Part shown: positions 41,112-50,335 of the stretch, one piece after another
Position numbering within the stretch: the stretch's first letter is position 1
Layout of the letters: the number at the start of each line of letters is the position of its first letter
From: Microbacterium sp. GCS4
GTDB lineage: Bacteria > Actinomycetota > Actinomycetes > Actinomycetales > Microbacteriaceae
Assembly: GCF_001262495.1 (NCBI RefSeq)
Contig: NZ_LGYE01000001.1
Location: 1,364,001-1,428,000, forward strand
Length of the DNA stretch: 64,000 nt
Direction: 5' to 3'
Notes under the pieces: generated by a model
Told to the model about the DNA's origin: nothing
The model's database searches: none
The model's input: only the letters and a program-made list of their open reading frames with translations
Translations under genes and position numbers: made by a program

Positions 41112-41753
41112 TCAGGGCAGGCGGTTCGCGATCGCGAGGTTGGCGCGCAGCTCGTCCGCGTTCTGACGCACGACGTACGCAGGACGATCCCGCTCGACGC
41201 GCCACGACTCGCTGAGCGGCCCGACGTTCACGGTGTCGAATCCCGCGGCATCGTAGAAGCGGGTGACGAAGTCGACCGCCTCGGCGTCATCACCCGCGGT
41301 CGCGAGCGCACGACGACCCGGAGTGCCCGCGGGAGTCCCGGTGGTCGTGATGTCCGCGGCCCCGATGTGGTTGAAGGCCTTCACGACGCGCGAGGTCGGC
41401 AGCGCGCGCTGCAACAGCTCCGAGGTCGTCGTCTCGCCCCGGTCGAGCTCGGGGATGCGCCCGTCGCGCTCGAAGTAGTAGTTGTTCGTGTCGAGCACGA
41501 TCTTGCCGGCGAGCTCGTCCACAGGCAGGTCGTCGATGCGCCCGAGCGGGATGGTCACGACGGCGACGTCGGCGGCTGCGGCCGCCTCCGCTGCGGTCGC
41601 GGCACGCGCGTTCGGCCCGAGATCGGCCACGAGGTCGGCGAGGGTCTCCGGGCCGCGTGAGTTCGCGATCACCACGTAGTATCCGTTCGCTATCGCGACG
41701 CGCGCGACCTGGCTGCCGATGTGTCCTGCTCCGATGATTCCGAGAGTGCTCAT
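41112..41753 (-). CDS. NADPH-dependent F420 reductase-like oxidoreductase
   Basis: Rossmann-fold protein of 213 residues beginning STLGIIGAGHIGSQVARVA (dinucleotide motif GxGxxG) with conserved segments VVKAFNHIGA and ADVAVVTIPLG. It matches the NADP-binding protein group often called F420H2:NADP oxidoreductase-like. Many relatives lack proof of F420 use. It stands alone between a GntR gene and a GNAT gene. Confidence 0.78.
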   Translation of the reverse strand: MSTLGIIGAGHIGSQVARVAIANGYYVVIANSRGPETLADLVADLGPNARAATAAEAAAAADVAVVTIPLGRIDDLPVDELAGKIVLDTNNYYFERDGRIPELDRGETTTSELLQRALPTSRVVKAFNHIGAADITTTGTPAGTPGRRALATAGDDAEAVDFVTRFYDAAGFDTVNVGPLSESWRVERDRPAYVVRQNADELRANLAIANRLP

Positions 41754-41816
41754 GACGGTGCCAACACCCGACTCGCGTGGCTATTCCCCTTCGGCGGGCG
41801 TCCCGGTCACGCACGG

Positions 41817-42755
41817 TCACACCGAGCGCAGGAACCTCTGCTCCACGCGTCGGTATCCCAGCCCCTCGTACATCGCGATCGCGCCGGCGTTGAACCCGAA
41901 CACGTGCAGACCGATCGACTCGGCGCCGATCCGCCGCGCCTCCTGCTCGGCGGCGAGCATGATCTCCCGACCATGACCCCGACGGCGGTGCCCCTCCGCC
42001 ACCTCGATGTCGAGGACGAAGGCATGCGGTCGCCCGACGCGCGTGCGCTCGCCGAGCCACAGGATGCCGACCTCCTCGCCGTCCGCGTGCGCCGTGAACA
42101 GAAGCTGACCGGCCGAGTCGACGCCCTCGGGCAGCTCCAGCGTCATCTGCCGGTGCGACTCGGTCGCGGCCGCCTCCGCCGAATAGCGCCCCGAGGCCAC
42201 GAGGTCGTCCGCGAACGCCGACTCGGAGTGCGCCGCGAAGCCGACGAACCGCTCGGGCGTCATGCGGCGCAGCTCGATGCGAGGGGCCGCGTCACGGGCG
42301 GGCAGCGGCTCGAGCAGCATCTGCATCGAGGCGAGCTCGAACCCCCTCCCCTGCAGGAACGCGTGCCCATCGGCATCCGTCGCATAGAGCGCCACGGACA
42401 GACGCTTCACGCCCTGTCGGGTCACCAGTGCCGTCAGCGCCTCGAACAGACCGTCGCGCTGAGTCTCGTCGGGAGTGGTCGTGAACAGGAGGTCGACGAC
42501 GAACAGGATGCCGTCGTTCGCCGCGAGCCAGACCGTGCCGATCTCCACACCGTCGTCGACGATCGTGAGGATCAGCGAGGTCTCGGTGTCCCACCCCGAC
42601 GGCAGCAGCTCGGTGAGGAAGGCCTCGGCGTGCGCGACCGCATCGTCTCCGAGCAGCATCCGCGACTCCTGCCGCAGTCGGATGAGGCGCTCCCGCGTCG
42701 CGATCAGCCAGGTGTCGAAGCGGTTCTCGTCCAGGGGGATCAACTGCACAGACAT
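41817..42755 (-). CDS. GNAT family N-acetyltransferase, double domain
   Basis: Protein of 312 residues. The C-terminal half has a complete acetyl-CoA motif (VAEGHRRRGHGREIMLAAE followed by HVFGFNAGAIAMYEGLGY). The N-terminal half has GNAT-like strands (EIGTVWLAANDGILFVVDLLF) but a degenerate motif. Tandem GNAT proteins of this type acetylate small amines or peptides; the substrate is unknown. The ATG at 42755 is preferred over the longer open frame. Confidence 0.82.
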   Translation of the reverse strand: MSVQLIPLDENRFDTWLIATRERLIRLRQESRMLLGDDAVAHAEAFLTELLPSGWDTETSLILTIVDDGVEIGTVWLAANDGILFVVDLLFTTTPDETQRDGLFEALTALVTRQGVKRLSVALYATDADGHAFLQGRGFELASMQMLLEPLPARDAAPRIELRRMTPERFVGFAAHSESAFADDLVASGRYSAEAAATESHRQMTLELPEGVDSAGQLLFTAHADGEEVGILWLGERTRVGRPHAFVLDIEVAEGHRRRGHGREIMLAAEQEARRIGAESIGLHVFGFNAGAIAMYEGLGYRRVEQRFLRSV

Positions 42756-42796
42756 GTCTCCATCCTGCACCCCGCACAGCTCAGGACTCGTGCAGC

Positions 42797-43231
42797 TCAG
42801 GACTTGTGCAGCGCGTCCTCCGCCGCGACCCACGCGAGCATCGCGCACTTCACGCGCGCAACGTAGCGCGAGACGCCGCCCAGAGCCGCCGCGTCTCCCA
42901 GCAGCTGCTCGTCGGGCTCGATCTTGCCGCGCGAGCGCATCGCCTCGCGGAAGGCCGCGATCCGCACCTCGAGCTCCTCGACCGTGAGCCCCTCGGCGAG
43001 CTCGGCGAGCAGCGAGGCGGAGGCCTGCGAGATCGCGCAGCCGTGTCCCTCCCACGCGATCGCCTCGACGCTGCCGTCGTCGGCGCGATGCACCTGCAGG
43101 GTGACCTCGTCGCCGCACGTCGGGTTGACCTGGTGCGACTGCGCCGCGATCTCCCCGCGCAATCCGAACCCGTGGGGGGTGCGCGAATGGTCGAGGATGA
43201 GCTCCTGGTACAGGTTCTGCAGGTCGCTCAT
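42797..43231 (-). CDS. sufU: Iron-sulfur cluster scaffold SufU
   Basis: SufU/IscU-like protein of 144 residues with the zinc/sulfur ligands visible: Cys in NPTCGDE, Cys in GHGCAISQAS and Cys near VKCAMLAW. It receives sulfur from the cysteine desulfurase SufS, encoded just upstream with a four-base overlap. The remaining suf genes are not nearby, so the core Suf machinery must lie elsewhere or this pair works alone. Confidence 0.93.
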   Translation of the reverse strand: MSDLQNLYQELILDHSRTPHGFGLRGEIAAQSHQVNPTCGDEVTLQVHRADDGSVEAIAWEGHGCAISQASASLLAELAEGLTVEELEVRIAAFREAMRSRGKIEPDEQLLGDAAALGGVSRYVARVKCAMLAWVAAEDALHKS

Positions 43232-44550
43232 GCGCCCCTCCCGAAGAATCGGATGGCTCCGGCGACGCCGTCGACCACGGCCTCCACCTCGGCCTCGGTC
43301 GTGTACAGATACGTGCTCGCCCTGGTCGACGAGGTGATCCCCAGCCGGCGGTGCAGCGGCTGCGCGCAGTGGTGCCCCACGCGCACGGCGATGCCGAGAT
43401 CGTCGAGATACTGACCGACGTCATGCGAGTGGATGCCGGCGACGTCGAAGCTCGCGAGCCCGACGCGCGGCAGGTCGATGCCGGATCCGAGCACCTGCAC
43501 GCCCTCGATCGCGCTCAGCCCCTCGACCAGACGTCGCCCGAAGGCGGCCTCGTGCGCCGCGATGCGCGGCATGCCCACAGCGATGAGGTAGTCGATGGCC
43601 GCGGCGAGTGCGACGGCCTGCGACACCCGCTGCGTCCCGGCCTCGAAGCGCTGCGGCGGCGGGAGGTACTCGGCCTCCGTCGTCGTCACGGTCGTGATCA
43701 TGGAGCCGCCGGTGAGGAACGGCGGCATCGCCTCGAGCAGCGCGCGCCGACCGTACAGCGCGCCGATGCCCGAGGGACCGAGCATCTTGTGCCCGGACAG
43801 CACCGCGAAGTCGACATCGAGCGCGCGCACGTCGAGCGGCAGATGCGGCGCCGACTGGCACGCGTCGAGCAGCACGAGCGCCCCTGCCGATCTCGCCAGC
43901 GCGACGAGCTGGTCCACCGGGTTGACGACGCCCAGCACGTTCGACACATGGGTGAACGCGACGAGTCGGGTGCGCTCGCCGATCATCTCCGCGGCGACGT
44001 CGAGGCGCAGCGCGCCGTGGTCGTCGAGCGGGATCACGCGCAGTGTCGCGCCGGTGCGCGCGGCGAGCTCCTGCCACGGGATGAGGTTGGCGTGGTGCTC
44101 CATCTCGGTCGTGACGATCTCGTCGCCCGGCCCGATCCGCAGCCCCGCCGCGGCGTCTCCCCCGCGCCCGAGCGACGCGTTCGAGATCGAGTAGGCCACG
44201 AGGTTGATCGCCTCGGTCGCGTTCGACGTCCAGACGATCTCGTCCTCGGCGGCGCCGACGAAGCGGGCGACCGTCGCGCGTGCCTCCTCGAACACCTCGG
44301 TGGCCTCGGCGGCGAGGGTGTGGGCGCCCCGGTGCACGGCGGCGTTGAGGGTGGTCGCGAACTCGCGCTCGGCGTCGAGTACCGCGAGCGGGCGCTGTGA
44401 GGTGGCGCCGGAGTCGAGGTACGACAGCGGATGCCCGTTCACCTCGGTCTGGAGGATCGGGAAGTCCTCGCGGAGACGCCGCACCTCGGCATCCGTCAGC
44501 GGGGCATCCGTCAGCGGGTCCATCGCGTCGGCAGGGCGGAGAAGACTCAT
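43228..44550 (-). CDS. sufS: Cysteine desulfurase SufS
   Basis: PLP-dependent class V aminotransferase of 440 residues. The PLP lysine lies in LSGHKMLGPSG, and the conserved TEMEHHAN and RVGHHCAQPLHRR segments with catalytic Cys are present. It liberates sulfur from cysteine and passes it to SufU. The gene pair forms an operon. Length matches SufS with a short N-terminal extension. Confidence 0.93.
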   Translation of the reverse strand: MSLLRPADAMDPLTDAPLTDAEVRRLREDFPILQTEVNGHPLSYLDSGATSQRPLAVLDAEREFATTLNAAVHRGAHTLAAEATEVFEEARATVARFVGAAEDEIVWTSNATEAINLVAYSISNASLGRGGDAAAGLRIGPGDEIVTTEMEHHANLIPWQELAARTGATLRVIPLDDHGALRLDVAAEMIGERTRLVAFTHVSNVLGVVNPVDQLVALARSAGALVLLDACQSAPHLPLDVRALDVDFAVLSGHKMLGPSGIGALYGRRALLEAMPPFLTGGSMITTVTTTEAEYLPPPQRFEAGTQRVSQAVALAAAIDYLIAVGMPRIAAHEAAFGRRLVEGLSAIEGVQVLGSGIDLPRVGLASFDVAGIHSHDVGQYLDDLGIAVRVGHHCAQPLHRRLGITSSTRASTYLYTTEAEVEAVVDGVAGAIRFFGRGA

Positions 44551-44605
44551 CCTTCTAGCTTCTCATCTGACGTCGCACGACGGGTCGCGGGTCTAGGCTC
44601 GCACC

Positions 44606-45253
44606 ATGATCAGCGGCGATACTCTCGCGACCTTCATCGTCGCGGCGTTCATCATGGTCGTGATCCCCGGCCCGACGGTGCTGTTCACGATCGGACGCGC
44701 GATGGCCCTCGGCCGGCTCGGCGGCTTCCTCAGCATTCTCGGCACCGCGCTCGGCTCGCTGGTGCTCGTGGTCGGCGTCGCTCTCGGCGTCGGCACGGTG
44801 ATCGCCCAGTCCGTCGTGCTGTTCACGATCGTGAAGGTGCTCGGCGCCGGGTACCTCGTGTTCCTCGGCATCCAGGCGATACGTCATCGCAAGGATGCCG
44901 CGGCGGTCGCGACCGGGCCACAGCCGCGGCGCTCGGGGGCTCGCCTGCTCGGAGAGGGTGTCGTCGTCGGCGTGACGAACCCGAAGTCGATCGCGTTCTT
45001 CCTCGCGATCCTTCCGCAGTTCGTCGACCTGCACGCCGGGTCGGTGCCGATGCAGCTGCTCGTGCTGGGCGGGATCGTGGTGGCGATCGGCGTCTCGTGC
45101 GACGCGATCTGGGTGCTGCTCGCGAGTGCGGCACGCCAGTGGTTCGGCCGCTCACCGCGCCGGATCGAGGCCATGGGGGCGACCGGCGGCGGACTCATGA
45201 TCGCCCTCGGCGCATTCCTGCTCGTGTGGAGCGAGAAGCCCGCGACGACCTGA
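44606..45253 (+). CDS. LysE/RhtB family amino acid exporter
   Basis: Membrane protein of 215 residues with six hydrophobic segments and the family signature near the start (VIPGPTVLFTIGRAMALGR). LysE/RhtB transporters export amino acids such as lysine, threonine or homoserine; the substrate here is unknown. It is divergent from sufS and its stop lies next to a convergent membrane gene. Confidence 0.88.
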   Translation: MISGDTLATFIVAAFIMVVIPGPTVLFTIGRAMALGRLGGFLSILGTALGSLVLVVGVALGVGTVIAQSVVLFTIVKVLGAGYLVFLGIQAIRHRKDAAAVATGPQPRRSGARLLGEGVVVGVTNPKSIAFFLAILPQFVDLHAGSVPMQLLVLGGIVVAIGVSCDAIWVLLASAARQWFGRSPRRIEAMGATGGGLMIALGAFLLVWSEKPATT

Positions 45254-45255
45254 AC

Positions 45256-46053
45256 TCACATGCGGGCGTAGCGGGCGCGCACGATCGAGAAGACCCCGTA
45301 GAACGCGAGCCCCGCTCCGACGAGCCAGAGGATCACCCGGCCGAACGGCAGGTCGGCGAGGCTGCGCAGCGCAGCGTCCAGACCGCCGGATTTGTCAGGG
45401 TCGCCCGTCCACGCCGCGATCACGAACAGGATGCCGGTGACCGCCACCGCGATGCCCTTGGCGACGTACCCGACGACCCCGAGGACGACGATCGGCGGAC
45501 GCCCTGCACCCGAAGGAAGGTCGAGCATCTTGCGGAACCCGGTCGTCACGCCGCTGACGAGGAAGCCGATGCCCACGCCGACGACCGTGAGACCGATCAC
45601 GATCAGGAGAAACACCCCGCCCGGGGTGGAGAGCAGCGCCGCGCTCAGCGTCTTCGACGATGTCTCCGACTCGGCGTGGCCGCCGAACGCGTAGATCAGC
45701 GCGAGACCCGCGATCACGAGGTAGGCGATCGCGATGCCGAGCAGCTTGATGCGCTGCCCCCACTTCTTCACCTCGCCGCCGGACGCGACGAAGGCGCTGA
45801 CGATGTTCCACACCGCGAGCGCGATGAGCGCGGCCGCGATGACCGCCAGTACGAGACCACCGACGGGCGTGGAGCGGATCTGCTCCATCGCGCCGTCCTG
45901 GTCGGCATCGCCACCCGCGCCCGAAGCGATCGAGACGGCGAGGGCGCCGATGATGATGTGCACCAGGCCGACCACCACGAATCCCGCGCGGGCGACCCGG
46001 CGGAAGGCATCGGACCCGCGAGCCTCGTGCGCGGCGGACTTCGCTGTCGTCAT
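45256..46053 (-). CDS. DUF1206 membrane protein
   Basis: Protein of 265 residues with six hydrophobic segments arranged in three similar pairs, as in DUF1206 proteins (RVARAGFVVVGLVHIIIGALA repeated in altered form). The N- and C-termini are cytoplasmic and charged. The function of the family is not known. It ends two bases after the convergent exporter gene. Confidence 0.85.
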   Translation of the reverse strand: MTTAKSAAHEARGSDAFRRVARAGFVVVGLVHIIIGALAVSIASGAGGDADQDGAMEQIRSTPVGGLVLAVIAAALIALAVWNIVSAFVASGGEVKKWGQRIKLLGIAIAYLVIAGLALIYAFGGHAESETSSKTLSAALLSTPGGVFLLIVIGLTVVGVGIGFLVSGVTTGFRKMLDLPSGAGRPPIVVLGVVGYVAKGIAVAVTGILFVIAAWTGDPDKSGGLDAALRSLADLPFGRVILWLVGAGLAFYGVFSIVRARYARM

Positions 46054-46162
46054 CCGAGAAGGATATCTCGGGCGGTCCGCATCCGATCAGTCGACCGTGT
46101 CCCGATCTGCTGACGAACCGTGGGTACCCGTCAGCGGATCGGGCCCGAATCAGCGGATCGGG

Positions 46163-46795
46163 TCAGACGCGCTCCACCGGCTGTCGCAGGATCGTGCGCA
46201 GCTTCTCGGGCGCTGAGCGACGCGGGTCGCCGAGGTAGATCTCGTGGTGCCGCCCGGTCATCCGCAGGCCGTTGTCGGGGATGAACTTCTCATGCATCTC
46301 CGCGAGCACCGGCGCCTCGTCGTCGTACGAGCCGATGTGCAGCGTCTGCACGCACAGCCCCTCATCGAGGGGCTCGAGCCGCACCGAGCGAAGAGCCGCG
46401 GGAGGCTGCTCCTTTCTCTTCGCCGACTTCGCCTCGACCGCATCCACGGCATCCGCGAACATCCGCGGCGTGATGTGATCCGGAACGTGGATCATCATGG
46501 TCCACAGCCACGCCGACTTGTCGCGCCGTGAGGTGAACGACGCCATGTCCGGCGCATGCCACAGCCCCTCAAGCGGCATCACGACCGTGTCGATGCCGAG
46601 CTGCGCGCGCGCCGCGAACTTCAGCGTGTACGCGAGCGGGAACAGCGCCGACACGGCCTCCGCGTACTCGGGCGCGGTGTTCGGATCGCCCGCGCCGTCG
46701 ACCATGAGGTACTGCAGCGGCGGCACTTCGACGATACGGAACTCGCCGCGCTTCGCCCGGTACGCGTCAAGCGTCTTCTTCGGATCGATCGGCAT
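46163..46795 (-). CDS. GyrI-like small-molecule-binding protein
   Basis: Protein of 210 residues with a GyrI-like/SOUL effector domain (PPLQYLMVDGAGDPNT near the start). Stand-alone GyrI-like proteins bind hydrophobic cations or hydrolyse cyclopropanoid compounds in some cases. No DNA-binding domain is present. The gene lies 1.6 kb from an AraC regulator that also carries such a domain. Confidence 0.8.
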   Translation of the reverse strand: MPIDPKKTLDAYRAKRGEFRIVEVPPLQYLMVDGAGDPNTAPEYAEAVSALFPLAYTLKFAARAQLGIDTVVMPLEGLWHAPDMASFTSRRDKSAWLWTMMIHVPDHITPRMFADAVDAVEAKSAKRKEQPPAALRSVRLEPLDEGLCVQTLHIGSYDDEAPVLAEMHEKFIPDNGLRMTGRHHEIYLGDPRRSAPEKLRTILRQPVERV

Positions 46796-47107
46796 GGCTG
46801 GACCTCACTGCTGGCTGGGATCGTTGCCTCATGGTGCCACGCGGCTCGGGTGCCGGGCGGACGGATGCGCGTCCGCGCCGTCCGGCGATCACGCGACGCA
46901 GACGTATTCAGAATCTTGCTGACACGCGGCTTACGGAGGTCGGCACTCCGGCATGCCGAAAACGGTACTTCAGTGTTTCGGCCGTATTCAGGTTTCGGCG
47001 GGGGGGGTTTCGGTGGAGTGTCGCGTGTCTGCAGATCAACGACGATCAGGCCGCCGGAAACGATCGTTTTCGGCGGACGCCCTTCTCATCACGGGCCATG
47101 CGGCTCT
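46796..47107. other. Intergenic region with short repeats, no gene seen
   Basis: This stretch contains three copies of GTTTCGG (46975, 46992, 47007) and widely spaced inverted arms GCCGAAAACG (46955) and CGTTTTCGGC (47065). No coding region with plausible start and codon use is supported on either strand. Confidence 0.5.
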
Positions 47108-47521
47108 CTACGCGCAGGACAGAGTCGAGTACACCTCGATCACTCGTTCGGTGTCGGGATAGCCGGCGTCGTCGAGAGCCGATCGCACGTCCTCTCGGAC
47201 GGCCTCGAGGTAGGCGGACCCGTGAAGTCGAATGACAGGCACGGAGTCGAGGTCGGGGTCGTCGTCCAACAAACGGAACCAGCTCGCCCGCTGCGCATCG
47301 CTGACCGTGGCCTCGTCGAGCGCCTCGGCTGCGATGCGGCCCGCCTCCGCCGGCGGGTCGTCGACGGCGGGGCTGAGCCACCAGCTGATCTCACACGCGC
47401 CACCGGGTACCGACACGATCTCCGAGCGATCTGGCTCGCTCAAAGGCGGCATCGATCGGCATCCCGCCATCAGGACCGATGCCGCCAGCAGTGACGCGAT
47501 CAGTGCTGCCCGTCTTCTCAT
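47108..47521 (-). CDS. Putative lipoprotein
   Basis: Protein of 137 residues with a lipoprotein signal (MRRRAALIASLLAASVLMAGC, lipobox LMAGC). The mature part is acidic and has two more cysteines. It does not match a family I recognise. It is monocistronic, next to an AraC gene. Probably a membrane-anchored extracytoplasmic protein of unknown function. Confidence 0.75.
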   Translation of the reverse strand: MRRRAALIASLLAASVLMAGCRSMPPLSEPDRSEIVSVPGGACEISWWLSPAVDDPPAEAGRIAAEALDEATVSDAQRASWFRLLDDDPDLDSVPVIRLHGSAYLEAVREDVRSALDDAGYPDTERVIEVYSTLSCA

Positions 47522-47568
47522 CCCGCGATCCTACGTGCCGCATGCTCGCTCCCGCCCGCCATCCGAGA

Positions 47569-48432
47569 TCACGTCGGTTCGACCGCCAGCCACAGCTCAC
47601 AGGAGGCGCTCGTACCGGTGAACTCGAGGTAGCGGACGATCGACGGCCCCGGCCGCAGCCGCCACGGGTTCGACGGAAACCACTCGGTCGCCGTCGACGC
47701 CCAGAGGTTCTGCAGCGTCTCGGGGAACGGGCCGCTCGCGGTGAAGACCGCCCACGCGCCAGCGTCGACGCGCATGACATCCAGGTCGGTCGGCACGTCG
47801 GCATCCGCCGGGATGGAGACTCCGTGCAGATAGGTGAGCATCGTTCCTTCCGGCGCGTCTGGCGGTGTGTCGCCCGTGACGGCGAGGATGCCGCCCGGCT
47901 CGGCGGCGCTGAGCGCCTTGAGCCGCGCATGCTCCTCGGCGGGGATGCCCGCGATGTGCTGCTGGATGTGCGGGTTGACGCCCTCGTGGATGAGCGGCAC
48001 CTCGACGGCGTGACCGACAAGGACGAGCTCGGGTGCGGTGGTGATGGTGACGTCCATCGGACTTCTCCCTTCGACGCTCAGGCGGAACCGGAGCATCGCT
48101 TGTGTGCGGAGAGGACCCCCGTCTCGGCGTGCCTCCGCCGGTGCGATCCCGTGCACGGCACGGAAAGCGCGACCGAACGCCTCGACGGACCCGTAGCCGT
48201 GTCGGACGGCGACGTCGATCAGATTCGCCGCTCCGGCCGCGAGCTCGGCTCCCGCGAGCGTCATACGCCGCCGACGGATGTATTCCGACAGCGGCATGCC
48301 CGCGAGTGCCGAGAACATCCGGCGCAGGTGGTACTCGGTCGTACCGTGCGATCGAGCGAAGTCGGCGAGGTCTGATTCCTCGCCGCCCGCCGCCTCGACC
48401 TGGTCGACCAGGGCGTTGAGCGTTCCGATCAT
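47569..48432 (-). CDS. AraC family regulator with GyrI-like effector domain
   Basis: Protein of 287 residues. The N-terminal AraC double HTH (about 15-105, HGTTEYHLRRMFSALAGMPL) is followed by a C-terminal GyrI-like domain from about residue 127. This is the Rob/SoxS-BmrR style of drug- or effector-sensing regulator. A stand-alone GyrI-like protein is encoded nearby. Target genes are unknown. Confidence 0.85.
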   Translation of the reverse strand: MIGTLNALVDQVEAAGGEESDLADFARSHGTTEYHLRRMFSALAGMPLSEYIRRRRMTLAGAELAAGAANLIDVAVRHGYGSVEAFGRAFRAVHGIAPAEARRDGGPLRTQAMLRFRLSVEGRSPMDVTITTAPELVLVGHAVEVPLIHEGVNPHIQQHIAGIPAEEHARLKALSAAEPGGILAVTGDTPPDAPEGTMLTYLHGVSIPADADVPTDLDVMRVDAGAWAVFTASGPFPETLQNLWASTATEWFPSNPWRLRPGPSIVRYLEFTGTSASCELWLAVEPT

Positions 48433-48503
48433 GAGGTCCTCCTTTCCTCACCATCGTGCGGCTCGAGCGTATCCCCGCGCCCGATCATCCGTGCCCGATT
48501 CGA

Positions 48504-49121
48504 TCAGGTCGACGAAGACGACCGCGAGCCCGATGTCGGGATCGACGGTGACTCCGCATCGAGCCGGTCGGCTCCACCCGGTGAGGGCCAGGCGACCAGA
48601 TCTGCCAGCCGACGGAGCGATGGGACGAGCATCGCCACTCGCAGGAGGAGATAACCCACCACCGTTCCGAGAACGTTCGTGATGAGGTCATCGATGTCCG
48701 CAACGCGGCCGGGGCTGATGGTGATGTCGCCGATGAACTGGACGACCTCGATCGTGCCGCTCACCACAAGCCCGACGAGTGCTGTCCGCAGCCAGGTCGA
48801 TGTGCGCAGGAGAAGTGGCGCAAGGACGCCGAGTGGCACGAAGAGCGCCACGTTGAGAGTCAGTCCGATCGGGTCGTCGACGAGGTCCTGGAACGGCACG
48901 ATGCTGATCCAGATCCACCACGGCTTCTCATACTCGGACGGACCGAGGCTGAGGGGAAGGAAGGTGAGGGAGACCAGCGCTGCGAAGTAGACGGTCGCGG
49001 TGACGCCGCTGAACAGCCGCAACGGGGTGAATCTCCCACCGATGCGGAGTCGCCATGCGGTGAGCGCGATGCCGCCGGATACGAGCGCGGCGATGATGAC
49101 GAGGTCGACGGGGCTCACCAC
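48504..49121 (-). CDS. VanZ family membrane protein
   Basis: Protein of 205 residues with five hydrophobic segments and the VanZ motif (EVVQFIGDITISPGRVADIDD), in which acidic residues follow a predicted helix. The founding member contributes to teicoplanin resistance, but most relatives have no known role. Monocistronic. C-terminus is polar and acidic. Confidence 0.85.
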   Translation of the reverse strand: MVSPVDLVIIAALVSGGIALTAWRLRIGGRFTPLRLFSGVTATVYFAALVSLTFLPLSLGPSEYEKPWWIWISIVPFQDLVDDPIGLTLNVALFVPLGVLAPLLLRTSTWLRTALVGLVVSGTIEVVQFIGDITISPGRVADIDDLITNVLGTVVGYLLLRVAMLVPSLRRLADLVAWPSPGGADRLDAESPSIPTSGSRSSSST

Positions 49122-49198
49122 GCAATCCTTTCATCCGCTCACCACCGGCATGACGATAGGCGACCGCCCCCGCACCGGACGTCGCTGTCGTGATCGGA

Positions 49199-50215
49199 TC
49201 AGGATGTCGTCCCGGAAGGCTCGACGATCACCTCGCCGTGGTCGAGGGCGTACGCGCGCGTGCGGTGCAGCTGCACGATCCCGAGCGGCACGCCGACGAC
49301 CAGGAAGAGGCCGAAGAGCACCACGGCCACGAGGGAGAGGACGGACTGCACCACATCGGACGGACGGGAGAGAAGCACCCCGATCTGGGGTATGCCGACC
49401 GCCATGACCACGCAGACGAGCTGCCCCAGGGTGTACGTCTGCAGGACCGACGAGACGGCGGCGAAGTGCGGAGCGACCGCCTCATTCTCCGCCGAGAGCG
49501 AGATCTTCTTCCCCCTCGAGATCACTTTGCCGAGCTCCTTCAACCGGTCCGCATCACCATCGACGAGGTCGCGGAGCTGCCTCGACAGTCGCAGCACCAC
49601 GACAACGCACACGATTCCCACGGACAGCCCCCCGAACATCAGCCCGAAGACCAGCGGTTCCCACGTCGGCTGCTCGCCGTCGTCGAGGAGCACGAACAGC
49701 GCGAGAACCGCCGCGGCGCCGACCGCCGATCCGATGACCGCTGCGATGACGATGTGTCGCACGTCTCGCCGCAGGTCGGCCCGGGGATACGCGGCCGCCT
49801 CGGAGGCGGTCGCGGAGCGGTCTGACTGCTTCTCCGTGCGTCGCAGAATCGGCCCGAGCCAGACCGCTCCGGCAGTGAGGGCGATCCCGCCGACCACCAA
49901 GACCGGAACGACCCACCACGCAGTGCCGGTGAGGGCGACGTAGACGCTCAGTGCGACCGTGGCGAGCACCTGAAAGGTGACTGTCACGATCAGGGTTCGC
50001 CGGTACGCCCGTCGCGAGCTGGCCGTCCGCGCCGGATCCCAGAAGGCCAACGAGCTGCCGAGGATGAGCGGGGCGATCGTGTACATGGTCGTCGGAATGG
50101 CCGACAGAGCGGACCATTCGCTCGGCCCCCCGGATTGCGTTCCCAACAGGACACCACCGCCGACCGCGAACACCAAGATCACGATGAAGGCGCCGACCAC
50201 CACGAGCACACGCAT
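49199..50215 (-). CDS. Multi-pass membrane protein, unknown
   Basis: Protein of 338 residues with about nine hydrophobic segments and a cytoplasmic charged loop near the middle (RRTEKQSDRSATASEAAAYPRADLRRDV). The arrangement recalls DUF1648/SdpI-type proteins, but no diagnostic motif is clear. It lies upstream of the ROK gene in the same direction, with 120 bases between. Function not assigned. Confidence 0.6.
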   Translation of the reverse strand: MRVLVVVGAFIVILVFAVGGGVLLGTQSGGPSEWSALSAIPTTMYTIAPLILGSSLAFWDPARTASSRRAYRRTLIVTVTFQVLATVALSVYVALTGTAWWVVPVLVVGGIALTAGAVWLGPILRRTEKQSDRSATASEAAAYPRADLRRDVRHIVIAAVIGSAVGAAAVLALFVLLDDGEQPTWEPLVFGLMFGGLSVGIVCVVVVLRLSRQLRDLVDGDADRLKELGKVISRGKKISLSAENEAVAPHFAAVSSVLQTYTLGQLVCVVMAVGIPQIGVLLSRPSDVVQSVLSLVAVVLFGLFLVVGVPLGIVQLHRTRAYALDHGEVIVEPSGTTS

Positions 50216-50335
50216 ACTGTCTCCCCAGATTCAGCCCCTCCGCCGTCAGGCTCCCACACGGCGCTTCGCTGCGCACGTGATTCGTCGGGGGTTGACACCG
50301 GGCGGACTTCTGCGCCCGCCGTGAACAGGAGCCCG

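Noticed and set aside
46831..47235. Rightward open frames in the 46.8-47.2 kb gap
   Set aside because: They overlap the lipoprotein gene antisense, have no ribosome site and look non-coding in codon use.
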